29,553 bases of DNA from Alectoria sarmentosa (lineage: Eukaryota; Ascomycota; Lecanoromycetes; Lecanorales; Parmeliaceae), in assembly GCA_009733775.1 (NCBI GenBank), contig WOGZ01000372.1, positions 1 to 29,553 on the forward strand, in the 5' to 3' direction. The notes under the pieces were generated by a model. The model did not search any database. It worked only from the letters and a program-made list of their open reading frames with translations, and was not told the origin of the DNA. The translations under genes were made by a program, and so were the position numbers. Position 1 is the stretch's first letter; every line of letters starts with the position of its first letter. This document shows, piece by piece, positions 11,133 through 21,894 of this stretch.

Positions 11133-14100
11133 AAAAAATATAATTAAATTATTTCTTCAATAACTTATTTTATAAAATCTTTAATATTTTAATTGTAATT
11201 TTTTTTTATCTTTTATAAAAGCGAAAATACTTAAAGCGATTTTATAAAGTTTGCTTAAGTCACTTACTAAATTACGTTTTACGTAATTAAAGTACGTTTT
11301 TAATATATTTAATAAAAATCTTAATATTCGCAACTTTTCTTTTTTAATTATTAATGTATTTAATAAATTATTTGTTGAAATTTTATAAATGTTATATTAT
11401 TTATTATTTATCGAATATATTTTTTATTATAATATATAACGATAATAGCGAAAATTAAAGAAATTAAAATTGTTAAGAAAAAATATGCGTAATTAAATAA
11501 TTAAATTAATAATATATACAATTATTTTTAATTTTTAATTTTTAGTTTTTAATTTTTAGTTTTCAATTTTTAAAAAAACTCGATAAAAGTTTTTAAAAAT
11601 AATATATTAATAAAAAAGTTTATCTCGCTCGCTAATATTGCGCATAATTTAATTCAAGAAAATAATTTTCGCATTAAATCGAGCTTTTACGATAAACTAA
11701 AATTTAATATTTTCATTTTTTATATATATAAACGAAAATGAAATAAATTATTTTATTGTAAAAGTTTTTAATTTAGAAATAAATAAAAATCGAAAATAGT
11801 TAATAACGAAAATTAAAGATTATTTAATATATAAAATCGAATATATCGAATATAAGTAAATAACGATTTATTTATTTTATAACTTTTTACGAATATAATT
11901 AGTCATTTAAATTTAATAATAAATTTTATTTATATATATATTAATTATAACGATTTAGATTCGATTTTCAAGATTTTATACGTTTAAAAGTTTTTATTTA
12001 CGTTATTAATATTTTATTACGTTTATAAAATAAAAAGATTTAATTTTCTTTAATTTGAAAAATTATAAAATAATATATAATTGCGAGAAAATTCGAATAT
12101 CGCTATCGCTATTATTCGATAAAATTTTTTAATCTAATTAATTTATATTATAAAAAATTTGAAAAGTGTTATATAATAATTTTTTACTTTATCGTTATTT
12201 TTATATCTTTTTTTATTATAAAAGTGTTTGCGTTTATAAAAAAAAAAAAAAATTCTAATTTTAAATTTTCTATTTTTATAAATTATTATTATTAGTTAAT
12301 ATTAATTTTACGACTCAATTTTAATTTAACGTATTAAGTCGTAACTTATTTTCTTATTTTTATATATATAAATTTATACTTAAAAACTTTACAGTTAAAA
12401 TTTCATTTAAATCACATTTAAGTATTATAATTTCATTTTTACGTATAAGTTTTAATAAATGTATAACGAAATTATGAAAGCGCTTAAACTTTACTTTAAA
12501 GAAATTTTATAAAAATATACGTATTTATAATTAAAAAATTTATTTTTTCGAATTTCCTATTAATAATAGTTATAATTTAACGAAATATATATATTAATTA
12601 AATGTTTATATTTATAATCGTAAAAACGTTAATTTTAAAATTAATGTAAAAACATTTTTAATTAATATTATATCTCGTTAATACGTGAATTAGAAAATTA
12701 ATAATTTTTTTTTTTAAATTATTCGATTTTATTATATAAACATTCAATTATCGTAAAATTTAAAATCGTAACTTTATTTTTAATATATACGATATTATAA
12801 AAATTATTTAAAGCTTTTATTTCGAAAAAATATATATTTAAAATTAATATAATATAAATAATTTTTAAAGTATTAATTTAAATAATGAATAAACGATAAT
12901 TTGTTTATAAAAATTATGATTTTAATACGTTTTTAATATTTTACTTTAATTTAAAATATTATAATAATAATTTAATTAAAAAAAATTCTTGCGAATTTTT
13001 AAAGATTTATTATTATAATACGATTTATAATCGTTGAAATAATTTTATAATAATTTAATAATAATTTTTTTTTAATAATAATTTATAAGTTTTATAAGAG
13101 ATTTTAATCGTAATATTAATAAAAAAGAAATTAATAAAAGTGTTTTTCATTTTAAAATCGTTTAAAATAAAACGAAATATAATTATTAAAAAATTGTTAA
13201 TTAATTATATAAATAAATAAATATATAAAATATAATAATAATAATAATAAACAATTACGAAATAATAATTAATTTTAACTTTAATTTTATATTAATAATT
13301 ATGTATAAATTATGTTAATAATGTAATTTATATATAACGATAAATATATTACGCAATTTTTTTAATTTAAATTAATTTAATTTCACATTTTTCAAAAGCG
13401 CTCGCGTTATTTTAATTTTTTAAACGTATTAAAATCGTTAAAAGTTGAAAATACGATTAATTAATTATAAAATGTTTATTAAATTTATAATAAATTATAT
13501 AATAATATCGATAATATAATATATTAAAAACGTTATATTTTGAATAATTATAATTTAATCGATTTTTTTATAAAAATTAATTGTTTATTAACATTTTATT
13601 AAGTTATAAATTTAATAAAATATTTGTTAAATAGATACGTAATTTGATAATATAATAATATAACGATTTTTTTAACATTAAATTTTGCGAATTAATGATT
13701 CTTTTTAAATTTATTCGAATTAATTCGTTAATTTCGCAATTTTTCAATAATACGTTTAAACGTAAATTTTTATAATTTTATTAAATATACGTTTATCTTT
13801 TTCGTCGACGATAATTATATTATAATAATTATATATAATATTAAAATTTATATATATTACGATATTTTTATAATATAATCTCGCGACGAATTATCGCATT
13901 TTAAAAGTTTTGAATTATTTATTAAATTATAATAAAATAAATCAATTAAAAAATGCGTTAAAATTTATTAATAATTTAAATAATAATAATAATATTATAT
14001 TTACGTTTTTGAATTAAAAACGTATATTCGTTATCGCGAGTATAATATTATTAAACGCGATAATAAAATTACGTTTTTTAATCGAAAGGGTAAATATAAT

Positions 14101-15580
14101 ATCGTCGTCGTCGTTTAAATTGTTTTTTTAAAAAGAAATTTGTTAAAAATCTCGCATTTTGCGTTTAAACGTAATAACGCTCGTTTTTTTTAATTAAATA
14201 ATAAACAATTTAAAAAGATTTAACGATATTAAAAAATGCAAAAAGTTATTAAATAAATTTAAATTAAATTAAATATAATATCTTTTTTTATTAATTATTT
14301 ACATTTTCATTTATTTTAAATTATTTAATTATTATATAATCGATTTAATAATTTTATTATTATTAATTATTAATTAAATATATCGTTTAAACATTTTATT
14401 AATCTTAATTTAAATTTCTTTTAAAGAAATATTCTTTAATTTTTCGAAAATGATTTTTTTAAATGATTTTTGAATTTTTATATTTTATAACGACGTATTT
14501 TTTATTTTAAAATGTTTTATATAATTTTTATAAAATTAATTTTTAAATATAAAAGTAATGTTTTAAAGTTTTAATATTATATTTTCGTTTATAAATTTAT
14601 ACGTAATTTATAATTAAACGAATACTATAATTTAAATTATTATTTTTTTAAAAAATACATTTTTTATTTACTTTTTATTTGAATTTTTATATATTTTTTA
14701 AATATAACGATAAAATTTTCTTTATATAAAATAATTATATTTTAATTTTTTTTTTAATTATATATTAACATTATAAAACTTCGTTGCAATTCATTTCAAA
14801 TATCGTTTATTTTTATAAATTTATTCTTCGATTTCAAATTCTCGTCATTTCGAAAATCGTTTTCTTTTAAAAACTTTCATTTTTATTTAAATATTTATTA
14901 TCGAAACATTATTAAAATTATTATAAAAATTTAATTAATTTTTGTGATAATAAGAGATAAAAGTTAATATATATAAAATAAATTTATATAATAAATTTAT
15001 TTTAATTACATTATCGAAAGCGTATCGTTAATTTAAATTCTTTTTTTAAATGTGTAATTCGTTTATATAATTATAAAACTTATATAAATTTATTTAATTT
15101 TTTTTATATAATTTAATATTAATTTTTTTCGTTCGCAATAAATTTAAAAAAAATTAATATTATATTTTAAAAAAAAAGATTTCGATTTTTTATTTATATT
15201 TTATATTTTAAAATCTCGTTTTTTGAATTTAATATATATATAAACTTTTCGTTTAAAATTATAAATAATCGTTTTATATATAATTTATTTATTTATTAAT
15301 AAATTATTTTTAAAATTATATAACGTTTTTATATAAATTAATAATTTTTTATAAATTTGAAATTCTTTTCTTTTTGATAGATTAATTTTAAATAATTTTA
15401 CGTTTCAAGTATTTATAATTTTATAAAATTCAATCTTTTTAATTGTCTTAATTTTATAACAATATATTTTCGATCTTTTTTTACGTAAAATACGTGATGA
15501 TATGGTTATTAAGTAGTAAAATAAGAAAGAAATAGAATGAGAATAATGAAAACAAATATTTAGATGAGCGGAGTTGCCAT

Positions 15581-15661
15581 GATGTTACGTCCAAATTCGG
15601 CCTAGTTTGCTCAATGACTTCTTGCACCCCTTGGTGGCGGGGACAACATCTGAGGGACTGA
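15581..15661 (+). promoter_or_regulatory. Two possible short upstream ORFs before the Tma17-like gene
   Basis: ATGATG at 15581 opens an 8-codon frame ending with TAG at 15605-15607. ATG at 15614 opens a 15-codon frame ending with TGA at 15659-15661. If transcription starts upstream of 15581 both would be read before the main ATG at 15706 and could restrain translation. The transcript start is unknown. Confidence 0.3.
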
Positions 15662-15705
15662 CGCAAGCATTCGCGTGCTTCAAATTTGTCTGCAAAGCTT
15701 CCCCA

Positions 15706-16182
15706 ATGTCCTCCACCGCTCTTCCCATACCGCCCCAGCGCTTCGCAGAAGCCATCAAAGTGCTCCCTCTTGCAAATCTACATCTCAAAGCGACCGAAAT
15801 TCGCAACTCGATGGTACATCTCGTGTCTTCGAACCAGCAATTGCAACTTTTCGCAGATGAAGGAGACTCTGATTGTGCTGAAGCGATTTGGGAGAATCTA
15901 CTTGTCATGCGGAGGATGGAAGAGCGAGTCTCATTGTTGAAACATGAAGTTGAGGGCAGGGGCTTCAAGTGGGGTGAGGATGAGCCGGGGCCAGAGAATG
16001 TAGAGTCGAATGGGTATCCCAGTGTCGAAGATGTTGGGGGGGCATCGCGGACTACTCATAGTGAGCCGAGTACACGGCCTTCTGGCGGACGACTCGGAGA
16101 CGAAGAGCTCGCCCGAAGGTTAAGGGAGCAGATGGAAGAAGATGGCGACGATGATGAGGCTCAAGATGGTGTGCATTTGTGA
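15706..16182 (+). CDS. Tma17/Adc17-like proteasome assembly chaperone
   Basis: Intronless, 158 residues. Residues about 12-90 form a mostly helical, coiled-coil-like region with the pattern LHLKATEIRNSMVHLVSSNQ, then an acidic DEGDSDCAEAI segment, then ENLLVMRRMEERVSLLKHEV. This resembles yeast Tma17 (about 150 residues), a stress-induced chaperone that pairs Rpt ATPases during 26S proteasome base assembly. The C-terminal third is acidic and low-complexity (RLREQMEEDGDDDEAQDG) and probably disordered. I chose the ATG at 15706: the longer open frame begins at a TTG at 15607 and has no earlier in-frame ATG. Two short upstream ORFs precede it. The gene starts only about 200 bp from the AT-rich block. 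Family assignment is by remembered pattern, not a search. Confidence 0.65.
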   Translation: MSSTALPIPPQRFAEAIKVLPLANLHLKATEIRNSMVHLVSSNQQLQLFADEGDSDCAEAIWENLLVMRRMEERVSLLKHEVEGRGFKWGEDEPGPENVESNGYPSVEDVGGASRTTHSEPSTRPSGGRLGDEELARRLREQMEEDGDDDEAQDGVHL

Positions 16183-16891
16183 GAAGAGTTAGGATATCGA
16201 TTTAGAGGGGGGGTACGCCTAAGCGTTGCATATGATTTACAGCGGAGAGCTCCGACGTAGGCGGGAAGATGCAAATACAAACTCGTGACTTGTCAATACT
16301 AGGATTTACCAGTGGAGACTTCTACGCCAAATTTCCCAACGACGTTGAAGACAGACAGCTCGTGCTGGGATACAACCCTGCAAATAGCGTCTGCAAGTCC
16401 CCGCAAAAGTAGAATTTGAGCACGTCTCCAGAGTTAGCGGCCTTTGTTCTGCTTCCTCTCGCCTAGATATCTGGCAGCGGTCAAGCGATGTATACGATAC
16501 CCAGAGCCGTCGGTACTGTATGACCAAGCGAGCCGTCACCTGGGTGGTATGGTGAAGCACTTTGTGCGTAGGAGCACATCGATGGAAGCCCGGGTATTCG
16601 TTCAACAGAACGAGTATGCCTGAATGCCAAGCCTTTGACATACTCCTGAGCCAATCAAATAAGAAGACGTCCTTCCAGTTGACCGATTCAGAAGTATATT
16701 GACCTGGGTGGATCATCTCTGGCTCCAAGCCTTGGGGCTTGACTCCTCGAGCCCTTTTTCCATGCATGTTAATTTCAAGAAAGAAACTCTGACTTGCTTG
16801 GCTGGCTGCAATGACAAGCATCTGTGATTTCTACGACCGGTCTCCTCATTTTTGTATTGTGGTAGAAATTCATGATTTCTAGTAACACGCT
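16183..16891. other. Convergent intergenic region
   Basis: This lies between the stop of the Tma17-like gene (+) and the stop of verprolin (-), and probably holds both 3' UTRs. A 171-residue minus frame (16821-16306) shows no recognisable domain, has an unremarkable residue pattern, and lies where the verprolin 3' UTR should be. I see no supportable gene. Confidence 0.5.
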
Positions 16892-18506
16892 TCAACGCAA
16901 ATGAAAGAGGTTCAGTGGTACACTACTTCCTCGCCCTGCTCTATACTTCTTCGGTCCTCCAATGAATTCTCTTGGTTTAGGTAGTTCATTTTCAGGTTGG
17001 AATCGCCATCTCGAGTCCTCAATCTTAGGGTTTCCGTTTCTACTCGGAGGAATGTTATCTCGAGCAGGATTGTTGCCCTGAATGGGGCTAGTGCCATTAG
17101 ATAATGTGTACGAGCTTGGATCCAGTGTCGCTCTAGTTGGTTGCTGTGAGGCTGACTTGGACGGCGGAGACAGTGACGGCGCTGGCGGGGATGTTGCCGG
17201 CATCGATTGCTTCAAGGGTGAAGAGAAAGCAGGCGTAGGCGGCGGGGGTGCCGCAGGGGAACTCGACCCATTCCCAAAAGCATTCCGCGCAGCATGCAAT
17301 GCAACGCTTTGACTAATACCATCACTATATGAAGAATGTGAGCTTGGAGATGGTGGTGTCGAACGGGCTGGAGGCGGCCGAGGTACTGCAACTGACGGAA
17401 GAGGAAGAGCTACAGGGGGCGTTGGCGCATTGGTAGGGGGGCGAGGTGCCGAGGGTGGTGGGAGTGGCGGAACTGCAGGCATGGGCGCACTAGGAGGGGG
17501 TCGAGGAGCAGAGGCGGGTGGCGGAGGAGGACCTGCAGGTGGAGAAGGTACAGCCGACAGTGGTGGTGGGGGCGCGGCCGCAGATGGTTTCCTTGACGTG
17601 ATTGGCGGTGGGGGAGGTTTTGCTCCGCTCGGTGGTGGTGGTGGAGCTCGTGGTGGAAGCTCTGAATTGGATCGGAAAGAAGCGTCCGAATTTGGTCTTT
17701 GGGCTGGTTTTGGAGGAGGCTTTCGGAGGTGTGCAACTAGTGGATTAGCTGCTGCAGATGGCTGCGGTGGCGAGGACTCCGTTGTATGTGGACTTGGCCT
17801 TAAAGCGTTCAATCTTGGTGCCGCTGGGGGTTTGGGTGCTGAGGAAGTAGGTGGTATTGGTGCTGACTGTCTTGACGTTTCCGGGTCCGATAAGTACGAC
17901 GATTCTCGATCGGCACCAGTATCCACACCTCCTCCTGTCTTTCTCAGCTTCGGTATACCGACGCCAGCAAAGATTCCTCCCAGTTGAGGTGCTGCAATTG
18001 CTCCACCACTGTCTCCACCTCCAATATTTTCACTATTGCTCCTCGCCCGGATCGACCCTCCTGCACCTGCGCCTGGGACTGGAGGTGCGAGGCCACCTGG
18101 AGGCTTGCCAAGACCTGGCACCGCTGGTGCTCTACCAATTGGCGGACCTGCTGAGCTCTCAGACGTCTTTCCTACCAAGGGCGCTGATCGGTCATTCGTC
18201 ACAGCCTTTTTCAACCTTGCGCCTTTGGTTATATCTGTCAGAAGAGCGCCCTGAAATAGATGTCAGTCTTCAGCGTTCGCCCTGCAAAGGAGCGCAGCTT
18301 CGCTGGGCATTGGCAAATTGTAGGCTGAAGCAGCTTCCTTGCGGACGTACCCTTTCTTTTGCAGCCGTCAGCGGCGGCTTAGCAGGCAGAGCACTTGCAC
18401 CTGGCAGCCCTCCAGGGAGTGGAGGGGCCGGAGGAGGGCCGGAGCCACTGAATCCTGGCATAGGCGGAGGGGGAGGGGGTGGAGGTGGAGGAGGAGGAGC
18501 CAGCAT
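16892..18506 (-). CDS. VRP1: Verprolin / WIP-family actin regulator
   Basis: Two exons, 18506-18351 and 18250-16892, separated by a 100-nt intron (GTACGT donor, CTGAC branch, TTTCAG acceptor), give 504 residues. The start is MLAPPPPPPPPPPPPMP, typical of verprolins, with ATG in CAACATGC context. A WH2 actin-monomer-binding motif spans about residues 53-78 (GALLTDITKGARLKKAVTND); the intron lies exactly before it. A long proline-rich central region with many PPPP runs follows, able to bind SH3 domains and profilin. The C-terminal WASP-binding segment is at about 464-490 (SRWRFQPENELPKPREF). The family stabilises and recruits WASP/Las17 to Arp2/3 complex at cortical actin patches for endocytosis and polarised growth. 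The gene is divergent from the mitochondrial membrane protein gene. Long glycine-rich antisense frames are only complements of the proline codons. Confidence 0.93.
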
Positions 18507-18802
18507 GTTGCTGTCCTTGGGGTCGTATTATCTTGTCATAAGAAATATGATATTTCTTTCCTAATTGTCAGACTGCACAAATTAGAAATAAGATCTACAA
18601 TAGGAACCATGAGAGCAAGGTTCGGTGGTGTGAAGTATTATCGAATAGAATGACAAGTTCAATACTGATGCCTTTGCGAGCGTGTCGTCAAATGCGCGGC
18701 CGAACTCCGCCCCGACCCTCTGACAGCCAACAGCGCAATATGGTGCCTACCCCTTAATGAGATTCTTTTCATATTAAAAAGTGTCACTGATCTGGTCCAT
18801 TG
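18507..18802. promoter_or_regulatory. Shared divergent promoter region
   Basis: These 296 bp separate the start codons of verprolin (-) and the mitochondrial membrane protein (+), so they must carry both 5' UTRs and promoters. No specific operator or TATA element can be defended. Confidence 0.5.
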
Positions 18803-20074
18803 ATGATCATGGCACCTAGATGCCTCACTCGCCTGCGATGTCGAGTATCTTTTTTAGTGGTCGAGGGTAACAATGTTTGCTTTCTGCCAAGATCAAGATC
18901 AAGACCTCATGAAAGAGCCTATACTGCCCTCTCCACAAGCAAGGCACGTCCTGTCATCAGACCGCATACAAGCCACTCGGCACGCTCATTAGTAACAGCG
19001 AGAGCGGGATCCCCGCCTACAACAAGGGATACCTCTTCCTCCAGACCACCTGAGCGGGTGCTCGCTGAAGAGCTGGAGACAGCCGCGAGTGTCGTGAAAT
19101 CGGACACTGTACCGAGCGAAGTGGCAGTTCAACGCGCGTTGCACATATGTGAGAATCTAGCACGAAGCCTTACGGAGCCCATTGAGTCTCCAGAGACACC
19201 TTCCAGGCTCCAGAAGAATCCAACCTTCAACCTATTGTCCCTCGATGAACAGTCTCGTTCCCCAAGAACATCCTCCCCCATAGAGACATCACCAAGATGG
19301 TCTCTCGAAGACTACACGGCCGACAGTATCTCCTCAACAGCTTACACCATCGTAACAGATCCCAAAGTGTTCATCACACCGGCTTTATTAGCTACCTATC
19401 TCTACACACAATCCATGCTTGGCCGCCCTGAATCTATCCCTCAAATCTTCGACCTTTATGCGTCCAAATCGATACCCCAGCCAGGTTCACTACCGATCAA
19501 GTATAAAGACGCCAATCCAAAACGTGCTTCCTCAGCGATACCCCTTGTCCTTGTGCACATTGCTTTGACTGCTGCCATCGAGGCCAAGAGTCTCCCTCTC
19601 TGCCTCAGTATCATAGATACTAGTGTCTGTACCACAGCCTCTAAACGCAGTAAGCTCCTGCGCCGCGCCCTTTTCCCATTTTCGGGACTGGCATTGGCGC
19701 CTGCTGCGGCCTACGTCCTAGCTGCTCAGCTAGCTCAGTATCAACACGGTATGGATTATCAAATGGCGACCAACATGGCGTTCGCAGGAATTTTGGCATA
19801 TGTAGGCTTCACAGCCACGATCGGAGTTGTAGCTATCGCTACTGCTAATGATCAAATGGATCGAATAACGTGGGCAATGGGGACACCGTTGCGAGAACGA
19901 TGGTTAAGAGAAGAAGAGAGAGCGTTGATAGATCGAGTCGCAGGGGCATGGGGTTTTCAAGATGAAAACAAGAGGGGCGAGGAGGAAGGTGGAGAGTGGG
20001 AGGCGTTAAGGGAATGGGCACTGATGAGAGGAATGATTTTAGACAAGCCAGAGCTGATGGAGGGCATGGAATGA
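18803..20074 (+). CDS. Predicted mitochondrial membrane protein, unknown function
   Basis: Intronless; 423 residues from the first ATG at 18803, or 421 from ATG at 18809, which has the better context (ATCATGGC). The longer open frame starts at a TTG and is not preferred. The N-terminal 60 residues are rich in Arg, Ser and Thr with almost no acidic residues, as in a mitochondrial presequence. After a Ser/Pro-rich stretch comes a helical region (about 185-285). Two hydrophobic segments follow, at about 290-312 (FSGLALAPAAAYVLAAQ) and 324-349 (MAFAGILAYVGFTATIGVVA). The C-terminal domain (ITWAMGTPLRERWLREEERA; WALMRGMILDKPELMEGME) looks strongly conserved in type, but I cannot name a characterised homologue. 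Inner-membrane location is inferred from composition. It is convergent with the CHORD gene. Confidence 0.75.
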   Translation: MIMAPRCLTRLRCRVSFLVVEGNNVCFLPRSRSRPHERAYTALSTSKARPVIRPHTSHSARSLVTARAGSPPTTRDTSSSRPPERVLAEELETAASVVKSDTVPSEVAVQRALHICENLARSLTEPIESPETPSRLQKNPTFNLLSLDEQSRSPRTSSPIETSPRWSLEDYTADSISSTAYTIVTDPKVFITPALLATYLYTQSMLGRPESIPQIFDLYASKSIPQPGSLPIKYKDANPKRASSAIPLVLVHIALTAAIEAKSLPLCLSIIDTSVCTTASKRSKLLRRALFPFSGLALAPAAAYVLAAQLAQYQHGMDYQMATNMAFAGILAYVGFTATIGVVAIATANDQMDRITWAMGTPLRERWLREEERALIDRVAGAWGFQDENKRGEEEGGEWEALREWALMRGMILDKPELMEGME

Positions 20075-20450
20075 AAAACGAGGGTGGATTTTAGGACTAA
20101 CCTCTGTCAAAAGACTAAGCTCGGCGACTATATCAGCCAAGAAAGGTTGCTTCGGGGACGGAAGTAGGCACGCTGATACGGAACAGATAGAACTAGAAGC
20201 GATGGGGGACGCTCGATAAGACCCCGGTGTCTGCCTCCTTTCGCGGCATTTCTGTTAGCCCTGGAGAATGCCCATAGATGCCACAATTCCTAGAGTCGAA
20301 GTACGAAGGTGGAACGAGGGTAGGCGGCGCAGAGACAGAATTCCCTCGACAAACCAGAACCCCAGATAAAGACAAGTCCTCAAGCTCGTGGATCGAAAAC
20401 ACGTGGGCAGTCACAGAGCTTGGAATTAAATCTTCGATAAATTTCATTGG
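20075..20450. other. Convergent intergenic region
   Basis: 376 bp between the stops of the mitochondrial membrane protein (+) and the CHORD-CS gene (-). It holds short chance frames only; presumably both 3' UTRs. No other feature seen. Confidence 0.5.
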
Positions 20451-21552
20451 CTACGCTCTTCCAGCATGACCAACCTGAATGATCCCACTCGTCCTCTGTT
20501 CGTCACTCCTGAGCGTTGGCCAGCTTAGTCCGTCCGCTTTCACGAGCGTCATTTCTAGCTTGGTCCCCATGATCTTGTACGTAGACTGAGCAGTATCGAT
20601 ATGTCCAAATAACGGAAGCTCGGTTTTGTATCTCTTGTTATCTGCCGTGGGCAGATCCAGAACCACGGCGGTTTGGCTGGTGAACTCGACCTTTGCACGG
20701 TCCTTGTGGATCTTTTTCAGGAACAAGCTCGCTATCACGCTGGTAGGAGTCTGATAGAAATCATGCCTGTGAAACCGCACGTCAATAAATCACACCCAAT
20801 GATATTCGGATACAACTCTGCTGCAGAACATGCCAACCTACCTGACCTCTGACACTGCTTCTTCCTGTGCAGACTTTTTCTTGTTCCCCACGAAAAGGTG
20901 GTTGATTTTCCGCGTGCAGCCCTCAATCTTCATGAACTCATCGAACTCCAGCACTCGCCTCTTGCAGCATGTCCATCCTTTGCTCCCTTCGTGAAATAGT
21001 GCTTGCCCCGGGTGGTAGATACATTGTTCGTCACCTCGCGATGAAGATAATTGTGCTGTGGAAGTGGCGTTACAGCCCCGTCGACGGCAAATCGTATTTG
21101 GTGGTACTGGGATAGAAGGGTCGTCCGAGTCGGTTTCTGGAGGCGCAGGAGACGGGGCAGCAGGCGGAGCCGGTTGGGACGCCCGTGGTGCTGGTAAGTT
21201 CTGAGTGTTGCCATTGGTAGCTATAGGTACTGGTGGGGGAGGTACATCTTCGGGAACTTCAGATGAGGGAGGTTTGTGATTTTTTTGCTTTTCTTCAACT
21301 GTGGAGTGATTTCCTGTTGTACATGGTGGGATTGAAAGGAACTCGTCAAATGTCAAGAAACGAGGCTTGCAGCATTTCCAGCCTGTGCCATGGAGTCAGC
21401 CAATGTTTGAGGGATTCAATTAAGGTATTGGAGGGCGCCCAGACACCTTTCTGCCCTTCATGAAATACCGGTGGACCAGGATGGTAGACACATTCTTCTT
21501 CGGGATTTGTGAAAGGTTTCCCACAGCCCTTGTGCACACATTTCTGAGCCAT
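20451..21552 (-). CDS. CHORD-CS domain co-chaperone (Rar1/Chp-1/melusin family)
   Basis: Three exons, 21552-21447, 21382-20842 and 20766-20451, give 320 residues. Intron 1 (64 nt, GTGTCT...CACAG) splits a Gly codon, so KG joins WKCCKPRF. Intron 2 (75 nt, GTAGGT...CACAG) splits an Arg codon. CHORD1 spans about residues 5-61 with zinc ligands C5, C10, C21, H24, H31, C39, C40, C56 and H61. A Pro-rich linker follows. CHORD2 spans about 134-197 with C134, C139, C156, H159, H166, C174, C175, C191 and H197. A C-terminal CS (p23-like) domain begins near 217 and has the usual beta pattern (TSVIASLFLKKIHKDRAKVE; LFGHIDTAQSTYKIMGTKLE). The family binds Hsp90, with Sgt1 in plants and fungi, to stabilise client complexes. 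It is divergent from the F-box-like gene. Confidence 0.93.
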
Positions 21553-21894
21553 CTCTGTATGAGAGATTCAGAGGAGGTAGATATAACAAATTGTTTGATG
21601 ATAATGATGATGATGATGATGTCCTGCAATCGAAGATTAGGATCGAAAATTGCCGAGCGGTTGGCGGCGGCTGCTGCTACTGTCACCTCAGCTCCGGTTG
21701 AATGCTTCGACACAATTAGAGCTATTATTCTTTGCCAGCTACGGAAGATTGAATCTAGTATTTCCGGGGGACGTCTGTGTTGAAGCAAAAGCCACACGTG
21801 CTCATGACATCAAGCATCAAGAATAGTCCTCCAGGTTGTCCCTACATATCTTGGTGTTGCCTAGCTCTCAATCCTGCTTAATATATTCAAAACC
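21553..21894. promoter_or_regulatory. Divergent promoter region with a (GAT)n microsatellite
   Basis: 342 bp lie between the CHORD-CS start (-) and the F-box-like gene start (+). At 21597-21621 it contains gatgataatgatgatgatg and its continuation, a trinucleotide microsatellite that would fall in the CHORD 5' UTR or promoter. Such runs vary in length between strains. No transcription-factor site can be assigned. Confidence 0.55.

Larger units (their letters stand above)
1..15480. other. AT-rich, RIP-degraded block (left)
   Basis: This stretch is overwhelmingly A and T, has frequent stops in every frame and no intact gene. A large share of the remaining C and G sits in CpG (for example tcgat, acgt, gcg), while CpA/TpG is scarce. 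That is the footprint expected of RIP, which mainly converts CpA to TpA in repeated DNA of Pezizomycotina. It contains a recognisable LTR retrotransposon (3686-10435), a probable small TIR element (10650-11132) and several degenerate tandem repeats, listed separately. In 1050-3500 and 11133-15480 I see no further feature I can support. The change to normal composition near 15,480-15,560 is abrupt. RIP as the cause is inferred from the pattern. Confidence 0.85.

Noticed and set aside
16306..16821. 171-residue minus-strand open frame
   Set aside because: No domain, no coherent hydrophobic or repeat pattern, and it lies in the expected 3' UTR of verprolin. Treated as a chance frame.
17430..17987. 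Glycine-rich plus-strand frame of 185 residues
   Set aside because: It is the exact antisense of the proline-rich part of verprolin; Pro codons read as Gly on the other strand.
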